Assembly (NCBI GenBank): GCA_009731375.1
Contig: BJOX01000213.1
Coordinates: forward strand, 179,518-207,924
From: Paulinella micropora
Lineage: Eukaryota; Cercozoa; Imbricatea; Euglyphida
Length of the DNA stretch: 28,407 bases
Direction of reading: 5' to 3'
This document shows, piece after piece, positions 1 to 8,028 of this stretch; within the stretch, counting starts at the first letter, position 1, and each line of letters begins with the position of its first letter. The notes below the pieces were generated by a model. That model worked only from the letters and a program-made list of their open reading frames with translations, ran no database searches and had not been told where the DNA came from. The translations under genes were made by a program, and so were the position numbers.

Positions 1-852
1 ACGGACGAATGGAACTCCTTCTACGACGAAGACGACGAACAAGAAAACTACGACAGCCCGATCAAGAGGCGGCGCGTCCAGATTAGCCGGCGCCCTGCCA
101 AGCAGGCCAAGCCCGGCTACGGCGTGGTGGGGAGCAAGGGGCGGCCGCGGCCTGCCCAGAAGCCCGATGACTGGCGCTGTGCGGATTGGGACAATCCGGA
201 CGCGTCGTCGCACCAGTTAACGACGGCGAGGCAGCCTCATCATCGGTGGGGCGGCCCCGCTCCCGTGCGGTCTTGGTCGTCTGCTTTTGCTGCTACTGCT
301 GCCTCTGCTTCATCTTCTGGCTCCTGGAACCCTCCCGCCGAGGCCGCCAGCGGCTGGGCCCAGACAGCAGCGGCAGCCCCACAGGCCGCCGCCAGCAGCT
401 GGGTGACGGCCAAGACAGCAGCGGCGGCCCCACAGGCCGCCGCCGGTGGCTGGGTGACGGCCGAACAGCCCTCAACAGCAGCCCCCCAGGCCGCCGCGAG
501 CGGCTGGGTGACGGCCCCGACAGCAGCGGCAGCCCCGCAGGCCGCCGCCAGCGGCTGGGCGACGGCCGAGCAGCCCTCACCAGCAGCCCCGCAGGCCGCC
601 GCCGGTGGCTGGGGCCCGCACAGTCAATCCGACGGCGTGTCCGCACAGTCAAGCGCGCACAGAGCACCAGATCGTCGTGAGGACTTGCCGGCCAACGGCA
701 GGAACGCTTCAGAGCACGACGATATTCTGCCACCACTAGATTCACCCGTTTTGCTATACAACGAGGGTCAGGGGTTTGAGGGCGCGGAATCTTCCGAGGA
801 AAACCTGGCCATGGACAATCAACACTATGACTTTTATAATAACTTTTCTTAA
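1..852 (+). CDS. Acidic/basic protein with Ala-Pro-Gln-Trp repeats, 5' end missing
   Basis: The frame is open from base 1 and ends at a TAA at 850-852, so the true start lies outside the window. The visible part (about 283 codons) begins with an acidic run (DEDDEQEN), then a basic patch (IKRRRVQISRRPAK) that could be a nuclear localisation signal. The middle holds five imperfect repeats of 17-18 residues built on AAPQAAASGWVTA. The last 45 residues are acidic and aromatic, ending in HYDFYNNFS. The non-repetitive ends look like ordinary protein only in this frame, which is why I prefer it over the +3 frame that is also open across the repeats. No family is recognised. It may be a virion or DNA-associated protein with a flexible repeat linker, but that is inference. 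Confidence 0.7.
   Translation, partial: TDEWNSFYDEDDEQENYDSPIKRRRVQISRRPAKQAKPGYGVVGSKGRPRPAQKPDDWRCADWDNPDASSHQLTTARQPHHRWGGPAPVRSWSSAFAATAASASSSGSWNPPAEAASGWAQTAAAAPQAAASSWVTAKTAAAAPQAAAGGWVTAEQPSTAAPQAAASGWVTAPTAAAAPQAAASGWATAEQPSPAAPQAAAGGWGPHSQSDGVSAQSSAHRAPDRREDLPANGRNASEHDDILPPLDSPVLLYNEGQGFEGAESSEENLAMDNQHYDFYNNFS
363..612 (+). repeat. Five in-frame 51/54-bp tandem repeats
   Basis: Five imperfect copies, alternating between forms with and without one extra codon, each carrying a core like CCCCACAGGCCGCCGCC followed by a GGCTGG-type Trp codon. All unit lengths are multiples of three, so the reading frame is preserved. Copies differ mainly at a few positions (SS/GG/SG before Trp, VTA/ATA after it), as in a recently expanded minisatellite. 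Confidence 0.85.
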
Positions 853-1273
853 TAGTCAAGGCTGTTCTCTGTATTAAAAAAAAAGAGTGCGAGTCGGGGG
901 GGGGGGGGCGCGTGGAGAGGCTGAGACCCCAACCCACAAACCTTTTCGAACTCGTTGTAAAAATCCCTCCCCCATTTTCCTTGGCAGTTATGATTTTTTC
1001 CTTGCTCGGTGTGGGGCTGGCCCGGCGTGAAAAGTGCGCAGATCGGTGGGGGAAATGGGGGGGAGAGGGGAAAGAGTGCAAGTACTTAGGCCCCGCCCCA
1101 AAAAAACGGGGGGGGGAGGGAGGTCTAAAGGCCACAGACAGCATTTTCCAAGAAAAAGCCCCACGAACAAGAAATTTCCTGAGTTCCCCTTCCATTTCCC
1201 TGCTCCCCCCTTGCTTGCGATTGGCCGTGCAGGACGTTTGGGCCGTACAGGGGGAGGCTTTGTGTTGGCGAAG
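853..1273 (+). other. Intergenic region with A9 and G13 runs
   Basis: No convincing gene. It contains A9 at 876-884, G13 at 896-908, further G7-G8 runs near 1058-1120, and a moderately AT-rich leader before the ATG at 1274. ORFs that cross it on either strand are low-complexity Pro/Ser/Gly/Arg translations of the homopolymer runs. Confidence 0.7.
870..884 (+). terminator. TGTATTA9 candidate 3'-end signal
   Basis: TGTATT followed by a run of A lies 18 nt after the stop of the first gene. The same string recurs about 100 nt after the stop of the 1274-2674 gene. The shared position and sequence suggest a transcription-end or polyadenylation element; function is inferred. Confidence 0.4.
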
Positions 1274-2674
1274 ATGGCGGCCCTGCGGCAGGAAGATATT
1301 TTCCCCGTGCAGGCCCGCCAGGCCACCCAGATCAGCCGCCGGGTCCTGCTGACACTAGAGAGGATGAGCATGGAGCCCTGCGTGTTTGAGACTCTCAACA
1401 AGATTAGAGAACAGATCCTGTCGGGCGGGATCTCGATCCTGACCCAGAGCGGTCACAAGCCGCGCCATCCGGCGACCCGGGAATTAAGGGCTCACCTGTC
1501 CAAGCTGACGAGCCAGATCGTGATCAGCATGTACAAGCAGGGCCTGTGCCTGCTGGCGCGCAGGAAGCACGGCACGCTGGGCGAAGTCTTCGAATGTATG
1601 GACGCGTGCGACTTCGACATTTCGTTCACGGAACTCAGACACCGGCGGAAGTACTCTTGCTTCCACCGCCGCAGCTGGGGTAGGGCCCGCAGGGACGTGG
1701 TGGTAGTCGAGTTCCCGCCGTACCGGCCGAACCATACGGGCCTGCCCTGCAGCCCGATGTGCTCGCTGTTAGAAACGTACCTCATCCGCCGGCAGCTGGA
1801 AAACACCAGGCTGGCCTTCAGCCTAGACCACGCCGCGGACGGCGTTCTCCTGGCACGCAAGCGCACGGGCAACGTAGACAGGATCTTCGAGGAGGCCTAC
1901 CTCAAGGGCAGCCTGCCCAACGGCCTAGGCAGCAAGCCACAACCTCCCGAGCCAAGGATCAGCGTGCCCCCCGCTCAGTGGAAGGACAATGTGCCGGAAG
2001 CGCCCAGCGACAGGGGCTTCCTGCCGGGCCTCGTGTTCCGGGCGGGCAAGCAGGACGCGGGGCAGTTGGCCGAGCTCGCCTTGTTGGAAGAGCTGCAGTC
2101 CGACAAGTTCTACGAGCTCGCGTTACAACCGGGACGCACTACTGCCGTGGCGGGCGTGTGCGCGGCCAGGGACAACACGGCCCTGGTGTACTCCCGCGAG
2201 GCCCTGCGCCCCGAACAAGAGATTTCGCACGAGCAGTGGTGCGCGCTGGTCGCGCGGGCCTTCTCGCTGCCCATCGGGCAGACCGACCGCCGCAATCGCA
2301 GCGCCGAGGTCATCCACGCCTTCCAGTTCTACCGGAACAGCTTCCTGCACCAGACCGCGCTGTTCCGTGATTTCCTCAACGACCTGCTCGCCGACCTAGA
2401 GACCGCCAACCTGCGGGCGCGCGCCTCGCACTGGGGGCTGCGCACGGACGTGGACAAGCAGTTGCTCAAGTGCTGGTGGAAGGCGGAGGTCCTGGGCGCG
2501 CCCGACACGGGGTCCGTAGAGGAGCTGCTGCAACTCATCAAGCTCCAGAACACGCTCAGGCCCGACCTGACCCACGAGGCCGCAATCCTGCGCGCGCTCT
2601 ACGAGAATTACATGCCGAGCACCGTCGCCGGCTCGCCCGAGCGTGCCAGGCGCGCCAAGCGCGGCCGCCGCTGA
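1274..2674 (+). CDS. Unknown 466-residue protein, basic C-terminus
   Basis: ATG at 1274 (context GAAGATGG) is the first ATG that yields normal protein; the frame is open further upstream but that part translates G-runs into Gly/Lys-rich sequence. The product is about 466 residues, GC-rich in codon use, with no signal peptide or membrane segment. The N-terminal third is mixed helical with an Arg/Lys-rich stretch around residues 120-150; the C-terminal third carries Leu-rich segments (FRDFLNDLLADLE, VEELLQLIKLQ). It ends in a strongly basic tail (RARRAKRGRR), suggesting nucleic-acid binding or nuclear targeting. No family recognised. It shares orientation with its neighbours but is separated by 420-450 bp on each side, so it is probably transcribed on its own. 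Confidence 0.75.
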   Translation: MAALRQEDIFPVQARQATQISRRVLLTLERMSMEPCVFETLNKIREQILSGGISILTQSGHKPRHPATRELRAHLSKLTSQIVISMYKQGLCLLARRKHGTLGEVFECMDACDFDISFTELRHRRKYSCFHRRSWGRARRDVVVVEFPPYRPNHTGLPCSPMCSLLETYLIRRQLENTRLAFSLDHAADGVLLARKRTGNVDRIFEEAYLKGSLPNGLGSKPQPPEPRISVPPAQWKDNVPEAPSDRGFLPGLVFRAGKQDAGQLAELALLEELQSDKFYELALQPGRTTAVAGVCAARDNTALVYSREALRPEQEISHEQWCALVARAFSLPIGQTDRRNRSAEVIHAFQFYRNSFLHQTALFRDFLNDLLADLETANLRARASHWGLRTDVDKQLLKCWWKAEVLGAPDTGSVEELLQLIKLQNTLRPDLTHEAAILRALYENYMPSTVAGSPERARRAKRGRR

Positions 2675-3129
2675 TTTCTGTGCTCTGCCCTCCCGAGCCC
2701 CCGGAAAGTTGGGTGTACCAGAAAGTTGGCGAGATTTTTTTTAATGCTCGTGTGTTCTTTTCATGCCTGAATGTATTAAAAAAAAAAGCACCACCAAAAC
2801 CTTGAGTTTCTGCACGCGACTGCCAGCTGAAAAAATGCCCGGCCTCCTAGTACGATGATGTAGCGAGGGAAAAGGAAACCGGGGGGAAATGCGGGGGGAG
2901 GTGATGTGCACGGAAGTTAAGTGTGCGGGCACGGGGAGGGGGACTGTCCCACGCGCGGCCGGTACGTGGAAAACGGAAACGGGGAGGGGGGGGGGGGCTT
3001 GGCAGGACCAACAAAAAACGGGGGGAAGAAGGTTGCACAAAAATATAGCAGTGTATTCTGTGTTATTAAGAACAACATTCGCCTTTTTTTTGGGGTGTCA
3101 AAAACACAACCCACTCCCGCATTTGCTTC
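2675..3129 (+). other. Intergenic region, homopolymer-rich
   Basis: No supported gene. It holds T8 at 2735-2742, TGTATTA10 at 2772-2787, G-rich purine tracts near 2870-3000, and an AT-rich leader (ATATAG near 3040, T8 near 3085) before the ATG at 3130. The leader could contain the promoter of the BI-1-like gene. Confidence 0.6.
2772..2787 (+). terminator. TGTATTA10 candidate 3'-end signal
   Basis: Second copy of the TGTATT + poly-A string, about 100 nt after the stop at 2674 and 30 nt after a T8 run. T runs of 7-9 also follow the stops at 6694 and 11781, and the minus-strand stop at 9319 (A9 at 9248-9256 on the plus strand). Confidence 0.4.
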
Positions 3130-4026
3130 ATGCCCGAGAGCGAAGCGGTCGTCGTCAAGGTCGCGGAGGCCTGTGACAATTCCACAGAAGCCCCAGACGC
3201 GCCGGCCAATGAGTTGTTATTAATCGAGATCGCCCAGATGCGCAAGCAAATCGACCAGCTGCAACAGACGACACTCACGGTCAGCAACCTGACGGCCGCG
3301 GAGCGCACGGGCTTCGTGCGCGAGGTCATGGGCTATACCGTGCTGCACCTGACGGCCACGCTGCTGCTCATGCTCGCGAGTACTCGCTGGGTGGATTGTC
3401 GCGGCTGGTACAACAACCACCCGTGGTTGGTAGGCGTGTTTCTAGCCGCGTGCGCCGTCCAGATAGCGCTGTTCTACTACGACTGCGTGCTGCACCTGGG
3501 CCTCCTAGCGCTGTTCCTGATCAGCGGCACCGTGGTGCTGGCAGACCTCGTGCTGCTGCGCGCCGACTCTACTATTGTGTTCGACACGTGCGCCGTGGTC
3601 GACGCCTTCTGCGTCCTGTGTTTTTGCTGGTGCCTGCAGCGCTGTGTGCCGTACAGGAACCTGTACGCGCTGCTGCTGCTGCTGCTCGCTTCGTCGGTCA
3701 CCTTCTTCGTCGAGATCTGGCGGCCGTACGGTTCCGTGCTCGGCAACCTGAGCCTGCTGTGGCGCACGGAGCTGCCGACCGTTGCGCGCGGGACGCTGGG
3801 GGTGATCGTCATGTCCACCGTCACGTGCGCCTACGTGCTGTGGCAGCTGGAACGCGCCATGCACCATACCGCCCGGAGCAATAGCTACCGGGCCTCGCTG
3901 CTGCTGTTCTGCAATCTGGTCGAAATGGTTTTTCTCATGGGGCTGGGGCTGACGCGGGTCATGGAGGGCGCCAGGGCGCTGCGCACACGGTTTCAGAACA
4001 CTTTCCCGCGGCCCGCCGCCTTGTAA
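3130..4026 (+). CDS. BI-1/TMBIM-like seven-helix membrane protein
   Basis: A 298-residue protein with an N-terminal soluble part (a short coiled-coil-like stretch at about residues 28-52) followed by seven hydrophobic segments near 68-85, 98-117, 121-143, 150-169, 177-195, 217-238 and 255-275. The entry to helix 1 (FVREVMGYTVLHLTATLLL) resembles the FxRKVYxxLxxQLxxT signature of TMBIM/Lifeguard/BI-1 proteins. The last helix (SYRASLLLFCNLVEMVFLMG) resembles their conserved final helix, where cellular members have a Tyr-x-Asp-x-x pattern. Cellular members act in ER, Golgi or mitochondrial membranes in calcium leak and protection from cell death, and some large viruses carry relatives. A role in blocking host cell death is therefore inference. 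The usual Asp pair linked to the calcium pore is not obvious. The alternative is an unrelated 7TM protein. Confidence 0.65.
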   Translation: MPESEAVVVKVAEACDNSTEAPDAPANELLLIEIAQMRKQIDQLQQTTLTVSNLTAAERTGFVREVMGYTVLHLTATLLLMLASTRWVDCRGWYNNHPWLVGVFLAACAVQIALFYYDCVLHLGLLALFLISGTVVLADLVLLRADSTIVFDTCAVVDAFCVLCFCWCLQRCVPYRNLYALLLLLLASSVTFFVEIWRPYGSVLGNLSLLWRTELPTVARGTLGVIVMSTVTCAYVLWQLERAMHHTARSNSYRASLLLFCNLVEMVFLMGLGLTRVMEGARALRTRFQNTFPRPAAL

Positions 4027-4396
4027 CAAGTTTTACGACCAGAAATTCTTTCAAAAAAAAGTGGGGAGGAAAATCTCCCCGGGCCTTGCGTTCCGGGGGG
4101 GGGGGCCGAGAAACGATCTCACGTTCGCCTGCCACCTCCCTCCCTCCCTCTCTCTCTCATTCATTTCTTTTGGGCGCCTATTTGCTGGCTGGATTTTTTT
4201 TTGCCTCCACCTCCGGCCCCCTCACGTTCGCCGGCCCCCCCCCCCTCACCTTGTGCTTGGCCCCCCCTCACGTTCTCCGGCCCCCCCCCCTCCCGAAGAA
4301 TATACCGTGCGAGCCCCGGGGGGAACGGGAGGGGGGGGGGGAAAAAGCACAACCAACCTCTGGGAGAAAAATCGGGGTCCACGCGCAAAACCCAAA
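4027..4396 (+). other. Intergenic region with pyrimidine tracts and a direct repeat
   Basis: No convincing gene. It contains A8 after the stop, G9 near 4097, a CT-rich tract at 4136-4165 and repeated C-runs. The motif CCCCTCACGTTC(G/T)CCGG followed by a C-run occurs at 4217-4245 and again at 4263-4290, with a related CTCACGTTCGCC near 4118. It ends in a GA/A-rich leader just before the ATG at 4397. Confidence 0.6.
4217..4290 (+). repeat. Two direct copies of a CTCACGTTCKCCGG + C-run motif
   Basis: Two near-identical copies about 46 bp apart, each ending in a run of about ten C. A third weaker copy lies near 4118. They sit 110-180 bp upstream of the 4397 gene and could be regulatory or simple expansion; nothing decides between these. 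Confidence 0.5.
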
Positions 4397-4843
4397 ATGA
4401 CCGACGTCCAGAACCCCCGCGACGCAGACATGACCCGGCCTGACAAGAAGCAGCGAACCGAACAACCACCATCAGCAGTGGCGGAAAGTAAAAAGGAAAC
4501 AGCGCAGGAGTTCGCGCTGGTGCGCCGCGGGGATGCCGGGTCCTCCAACCCCGAGTGGTGTGCACAGCGGTACGGCTGCATCGCGTACTTCAACGAGAAA
4601 GCCCGCGACGAGGACGCGCTGCAGGAGCTGATCGCGCCGCTGCTCAAGGTGGGTGCCGGGACCGCGGTGGTCAGGGCCCTGGTCGGCGCGCGTGCCCTGG
4701 CCCTGCACTACACGGAAAGAGAGCACCACGCCGAGAATTGTCAGGGCTGCGCGTGGAAGAAGTGCAACGGCCCGCTGTGCCACGAGATGCTGCACAAGGA
4801 CGAGAATTGCGCCTGCGGCTTCGGCTCGGCCAAGGGCGCCTAG
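4397..4843 (+). CDS. Small Cys/His-rich putative zinc-binding protein
   Basis: ATG at 4397 opens a 148-residue protein; the upstream part of the frame is low-complexity and unlikely to be translated. Residues 1-45 are hydrophilic and charged (DKKQR patch). The centre has a helical segment at about 72-105. The C-terminal 40 residues hold a dense cluster: H110, H111, C115, C118, C123, C128, H129, H133, C138 and C140, including C-x2-C and C-x-C pairs, which suggests one or two structural zinc sites. No named family fits. Nuclear or cytosolic, since there is no signal peptide or membrane segment. It might be a small regulatory protein, but this is inference. Confidence 0.65.
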   Translation: MTDVQNPRDADMTRPDKKQRTEQPPSAVAESKKETAQEFALVRRGDAGSSNPEWCAQRYGCIAYFNEKARDEDALQELIAPLLKVGAGTAVVRALVGARALALHYTEREHHAENCQGCAWKKCNGPLCHEMLHKDENCACGFGSAKGA

Positions 4844-5194
4844 GCGCACACGCGAGCTGGTGGAGAGAGGGGTGGGGCAGGAATTCCTTCTGAACACTAC
4901 ACAAAAAAAGGAGGAAGAGGGTGAAATTTATTTTTGCCCCTTTCTGTAACTAAAAAAGAATTACACGATTCGTGCTTTGCTGGGAGGCGAACATTGGGGC
5001 GTTTTTCTTGCACGTCTTCGCTTTCCCCTTCCCTTTTCTCTCCCTCCCTACCCCTCACATTAGCACAAAACAAATATATCTTTTTACTTGCCGTAGTTTT
5101 CTGTCTTTTTTTGTCGATCGCAAGCAATAAACAAATTAAAAAAAGCATCTCAAGAAAAAAAAGTATTCTTTTTTATTTCTCGTCCTCTGCAAAG
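4844..5194 (+). other. Intergenic AT-rich leader of the kinase-like gene
   Basis: No supported gene. It has AATAAA at 5126-5131, an AAATATATCTTTTT stretch near 5070, and an A/T-rich leader ending TCTGCAAAG before the ATG at 5195. The AATAAA could serve the 4397 gene as a poly(A) signal, and the TATA-like stretch could serve the kinase-like gene. Composition changes here from GC-rich to AT-rich. Confidence 0.55.
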
Positions 5195-6694
5195 ATGCAG
5201 GAATCTCAAGGCTCACTGGTAGCTGAAAAGAGAGAGAAGTTAATCCAAATGCTTGGTCTAAATAAAGACGGCAAGTGCAGGGATTGCGACAAACCCTTCC
5301 CATTGTTTACTGACTCGGAAAGCCTTCAGGCAAAGCTTCTGCGCTGGAAGCCCTTTTCGACGAAGATGTGCCCGCTCGGAGACGAAATCAAGCTAGACCA
5401 CTTAAAAACTATCTTCCTGGACGCAAAAGACGCAACGGCACGACAGTTCTCGCAAGCTTTCCCCAAGGATATTCCATGCCTAAGCATCAGCGAAAATTGG
5501 CTATTTCAAAATCTGTATGGAGAAAAAGCCGTACGAGTAAAAGATGTTAAGGTAATTGCTCTGCCTTCGTTGGGATTGTTGTTCAAACTCCTGGAGACGC
5601 ACGAACTGAAATCGGAAGACCAGCACGCCGCTGTCTACTCCTACGTAGTGAACTGTTTGCAGCTCCAGCAATACTTCGCAAACAACGGCCTGGCACCCGA
5701 AGTTTACGGTTGCTTGCATGTAAAGCAGCACANNNNNNNNNNACAGCACAGTCAGGAAATGTTTTGGGTCGTCCTGAAATATGTAGAATCGCCCAACAAA
5801 CAAAAAGGCGCTGACCTTTCCTATCTGCGCGAAGTAACGCCAGACATCGAAAAGAAATTTGGGGTATTTCTGCGGGCTCTAGTGGACAAGTTTGTAGAAA
5901 TCGGCTGCCTTCACTGCGACGGCAAACCCAAAAATATCTTGTTCAATCGAGAATTTCAGGTCATAGACCTGGACCCTTACTGGTGCTTGGACTTTATTCC
6001 GGCGGGCTCTGACGGGCAAGCATGGCAAGAAACTCTCAGGCTGTCTAATGCGCTGAGCCTACTTGGCAACAGCATCGGCAAACTCAACAAGGAGTTAATG
6101 AAAGCCCTGCACGGCTTTGTTCTCGAGTTGCTCACAGCCAACAACGGCCAGGACACTTTCGAGCGTTGCGTGAGGTGGTGGTCCTCAAGCATGTTCCGTT
6201 TACAAGAGTCCGTGTTCAAAAAAGTGTGTTGCCGGGGACCCTGCATGGTAGCCCTGAAATACTTGGAAGGCACCCAGTTACAAACAAAGGAAATCAATCT
6301 AAGGAAAAAATACGCCGGAGTTGAGTGGCTCTGCAAAGTTACACCGCGATGCAAGCTCTTGTCCATTAATGACCAGACAATCAAATTCGATTTTGTGTCT
6401 AGGTCTGAGCAAGTCTTACAGCGAGGGCTTAACTTGAACGATTTCGAACAATTTATGTCGGCCCTTGTTCGTGTAGCATTGTTTGCTCCTTGCAACAACA
6501 ATACGGCATCAACAGAATATACGAGTATATCCGCGAATTTGAGACAAGCAATGCCCTCATCAGACCAAGCGCCTACACCCCCGGACATGAGAAGAGCAAT
6601 GCAATCTTCGTCGCCGAAAACGGGGCCCGGCCTTGACCAAGCACAATATATTGCTGATGATGAGGCACGCCAACTGCGGAACAGAATTCGATAA
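5195..6694 (+). CDS. Protein-kinase-fold protein
   Basis: ATG at 5195 gives about 499 residues; the frame upstream to 4934 translates the AT-rich leader and is not favoured. The key evidence is H240-C-D-G-K-P-K-N247, matching the catalytic loop HxDxKPxN with Asp242 as probable base, Lys244 and Asn247, followed 11 residues later by I257-D-L-D260 in place of DFG, with Asp258 as probable metal ligand. A VVLKYVE stretch before it fits the hinge region. The order fits atypical kinases or aminoglycoside/fructosamine-kinase-like phosphotransferases more than classic Ser/Thr kinases. An N-terminal CxxC (C28, C31) may bind metal with later cysteines. The C-terminal 60 residues are Ser/Pro/Gln-rich and probably disordered. 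Codon use is much less GC-rich than in the genes before it. The substrate is unknown. A 10-N gap at 5733-5742 hides about four residues. Confidence 0.65.
   Translation: MQESQGSLVAEKREKLIQMLGLNKDGKCRDCDKPFPLFTDSESLQAKLLRWKPFSTKMCPLGDEIKLDHLKTIFLDAKDATARQFSQAFPKDIPCLSISENWLFQNLYGEKAVRVKDVKVIALPSLGLLFKLLETHELKSEDQHAAVYSYVVNCLQLQQYFANNGLAPEVYGCLHVKQHXXXXQHSQEMFWVVLKYVESPNKQKGADLSYLREVTPDIEKKFGVFLRALVDKFVEIGCLHCDGKPKNILFNREFQVIDLDPYWCLDFIPAGSDGQAWQETLRLSNALSLLGNSIGKLNKELMKALHGFVLELLTANNGQDTFERCVRWWSSSMFRLQESVFKKVCCRGPCMVALKYLEGTQLQTKEINLRKKYAGVEWLCKVTPRCKLLSINDQTIKFDFVSRSEQVLQRGLNLNDFEQFMSALVRVALFAPCNNNTASTEYTSISANLRQAMPSSDQAPTPPDMRRAMQSSSPKTGPGLDQAQYIADDEARQLRNRIR
5733..5742. other. 10-N assembly gap inside the kinase-like gene
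   Basis: Exactly ten N. Both flanks carry CAGCACA (left ending AGCAGCACA, right starting ACAGCACA), so the gap may mark overlapping contig ends or a collapsed short repeat. The frame is the same on both sides if the length is taken literally. Confidence 0.95.
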
Positions 6695-6839
6695 CTGAAA
6701 CACAGAGGCTCTTTTTTTCTGGCAGTTACGTTCTAGAAAAAGATAGTACTGTTAAGATATTTATTAAAGACACCAACCTATGAGTTGTGACCCAAAAACA
6801 AAAAAATCTAACTGCTCTGGCGCCTGTAACTTACAAGTA
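6695..6839 (+). other. 3' flank of the kinase-like gene
   Basis: Non-coding. It has T7 at 6712-6718 shortly after the stop and an ATATTTATTAAAG stretch near 6756, either of which may mark the transcript end. It leads into the palindromic repeat array. Confidence 0.5.
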
Positions 6840-7237
6840 CTTTTTGGCGTCAAGGTTTGCGCCACGCGAATTTTCCGCAAATTGCGGCACACCAAAGAAA
6901 CTTTTTTTTTTCGCGATTTCGGCCATAACTGTGTAGCTAGAGAAAATTTTTGGGGAAGCCAACGCGGGCGGGGAATTCTTGAGATTTACATTTTTTTCCC
7001 CTCCCAATTTTTTTCCCCCAAAATTTTTCTGTAACTACCTTCCAAATGCCGAAATCGCGAAAAAAAAGTCTCTTTGGTGTGCCGCAAATTGAGGAGAAAA
7101 TCCGTTACCCGTAAATTCCGGCGCCTGTACGTTTGCCGCGAAATTCACCGGAAGGCCGAAGATAATGAAAAAAAATTTTTGCAAAGGACATTTCGGCAAT
7201 AACTGTTTAGCTACAGAAAAATTTTGGGGGAAGAAAC

Positions 7238-7282
7238 GCGGGCGGGGAAAAAATAAATGTGCACAAAAAATTCCCCGCCCGC
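7238..7282. repeat. Type A hairpin, copy 1
   Basis: Perfect 12-bp arms, GCGGGCGGGGAA at 7238-7249 and its complement at 7271-7282, around an AT-rich loop containing the small palindrome TGTGCACA. Confidence 0.85.
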
Positions 7283-7451
7283 CAATCTTTCCCTAAAATC
7301 TTTCTTTGGCTACCTTCCAAATGCCGAAATGTCCTTCGCAAAAAAAAAATTCTTTGGTGCGCAGCAAAATTTAATGTCGGAGAATATCCGTTACCCGTAA
7401 CTTCCGGCGTTTGCGCATTTGTCGCGAAATTCACCGCAAAATTCGGAGCTG

Positions 7452-7471
7452 GCAAAAAAAATTTTTTTTGC
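7452..7471. repeat. Perfect 20-bp palindrome GC-A8-T8-GC
   Basis: GC, eight A, eight T, GC with no loop, in the spacer between two units. The spacers before other units carry shorter or imperfect A/T versions. Confidence 0.85.
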
Positions 7472-7528
7472 AAAGGACATTTCGGCAATAACTGTTTAGC
7501 TAGAGAAAATTTTTGGGGAAAGAAACTC

Positions 7529-7569
7529 GGGAGGGGAATTTTTGAGATTTACATTTTTTTTCCCCTCCC
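7529..7569. repeat. Type B hairpin, copy 2
   Basis: Perfect 10-bp arms, GGGAGGGGAA at 7529-7538 and its complement at 7560-7569. Copy 1, near 6966-7005, has one arm mismatched (GGGCGGGGAA against TTCCCCTCCC). Confidence 0.8.
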
Positions 7570-7803
7570 AGTTTTTTTCTCCAAAAGTTTTCTCTAGCTA
7601 CCTTCCAAATGCCGAAATGTCCTTCGCCCAAAAAAAAATTCTTGTGCCGCAATTTGCGGCAAAACAAAAGCGTCCGTAAATTCCGGAACTGGTGGCACTT
7701 GTCGCGAATTCACCGCAAACTCCGGAGCTGTGAAAAAAATTTTTTTTGTAAAGGACATTTCGGCAATAACTGTTTAGCAAGAGAAAATTTTTGGGGAAGC
7801 CAA

Positions 7804-7851
7804 GGCGGGCGGGGAAAAAATTAAATGTGCACAAAAAATTCCCCGCCCGCC
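7804..7851. repeat. Type A hairpin, copy 2
   Basis: Perfect 13-bp arms, GGCGGGCGGGGAA at 7804-7816 and its complement at 7839-7851, around the same TGTGCACA-containing loop as copy 1. Confidence 0.85.
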
Positions 7852-8028
7852 AATCTTTCCCTAAAATGTTTCTTTGGCTACCTTCCAAATGCCGAAATGT
7901 CCTTCGCGAAAAAAAAAATTCTTTAGTGTGCCGCAAATGTCGGAGAATATCCGTTACCCGTAACTTCCGGCACTGGTGGCACTTGTCGCTGAATCCACCG
8001 AAAAATCGAAACTCGTGAAAAAAAAATT

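Noticed and set aside
293-1195. 300-codon minus-strand frame over the first gene and the following spacer
   Set aside because: Pro/Arg/Ser-rich antisense of the repeats joined to intergenic homopolymers.
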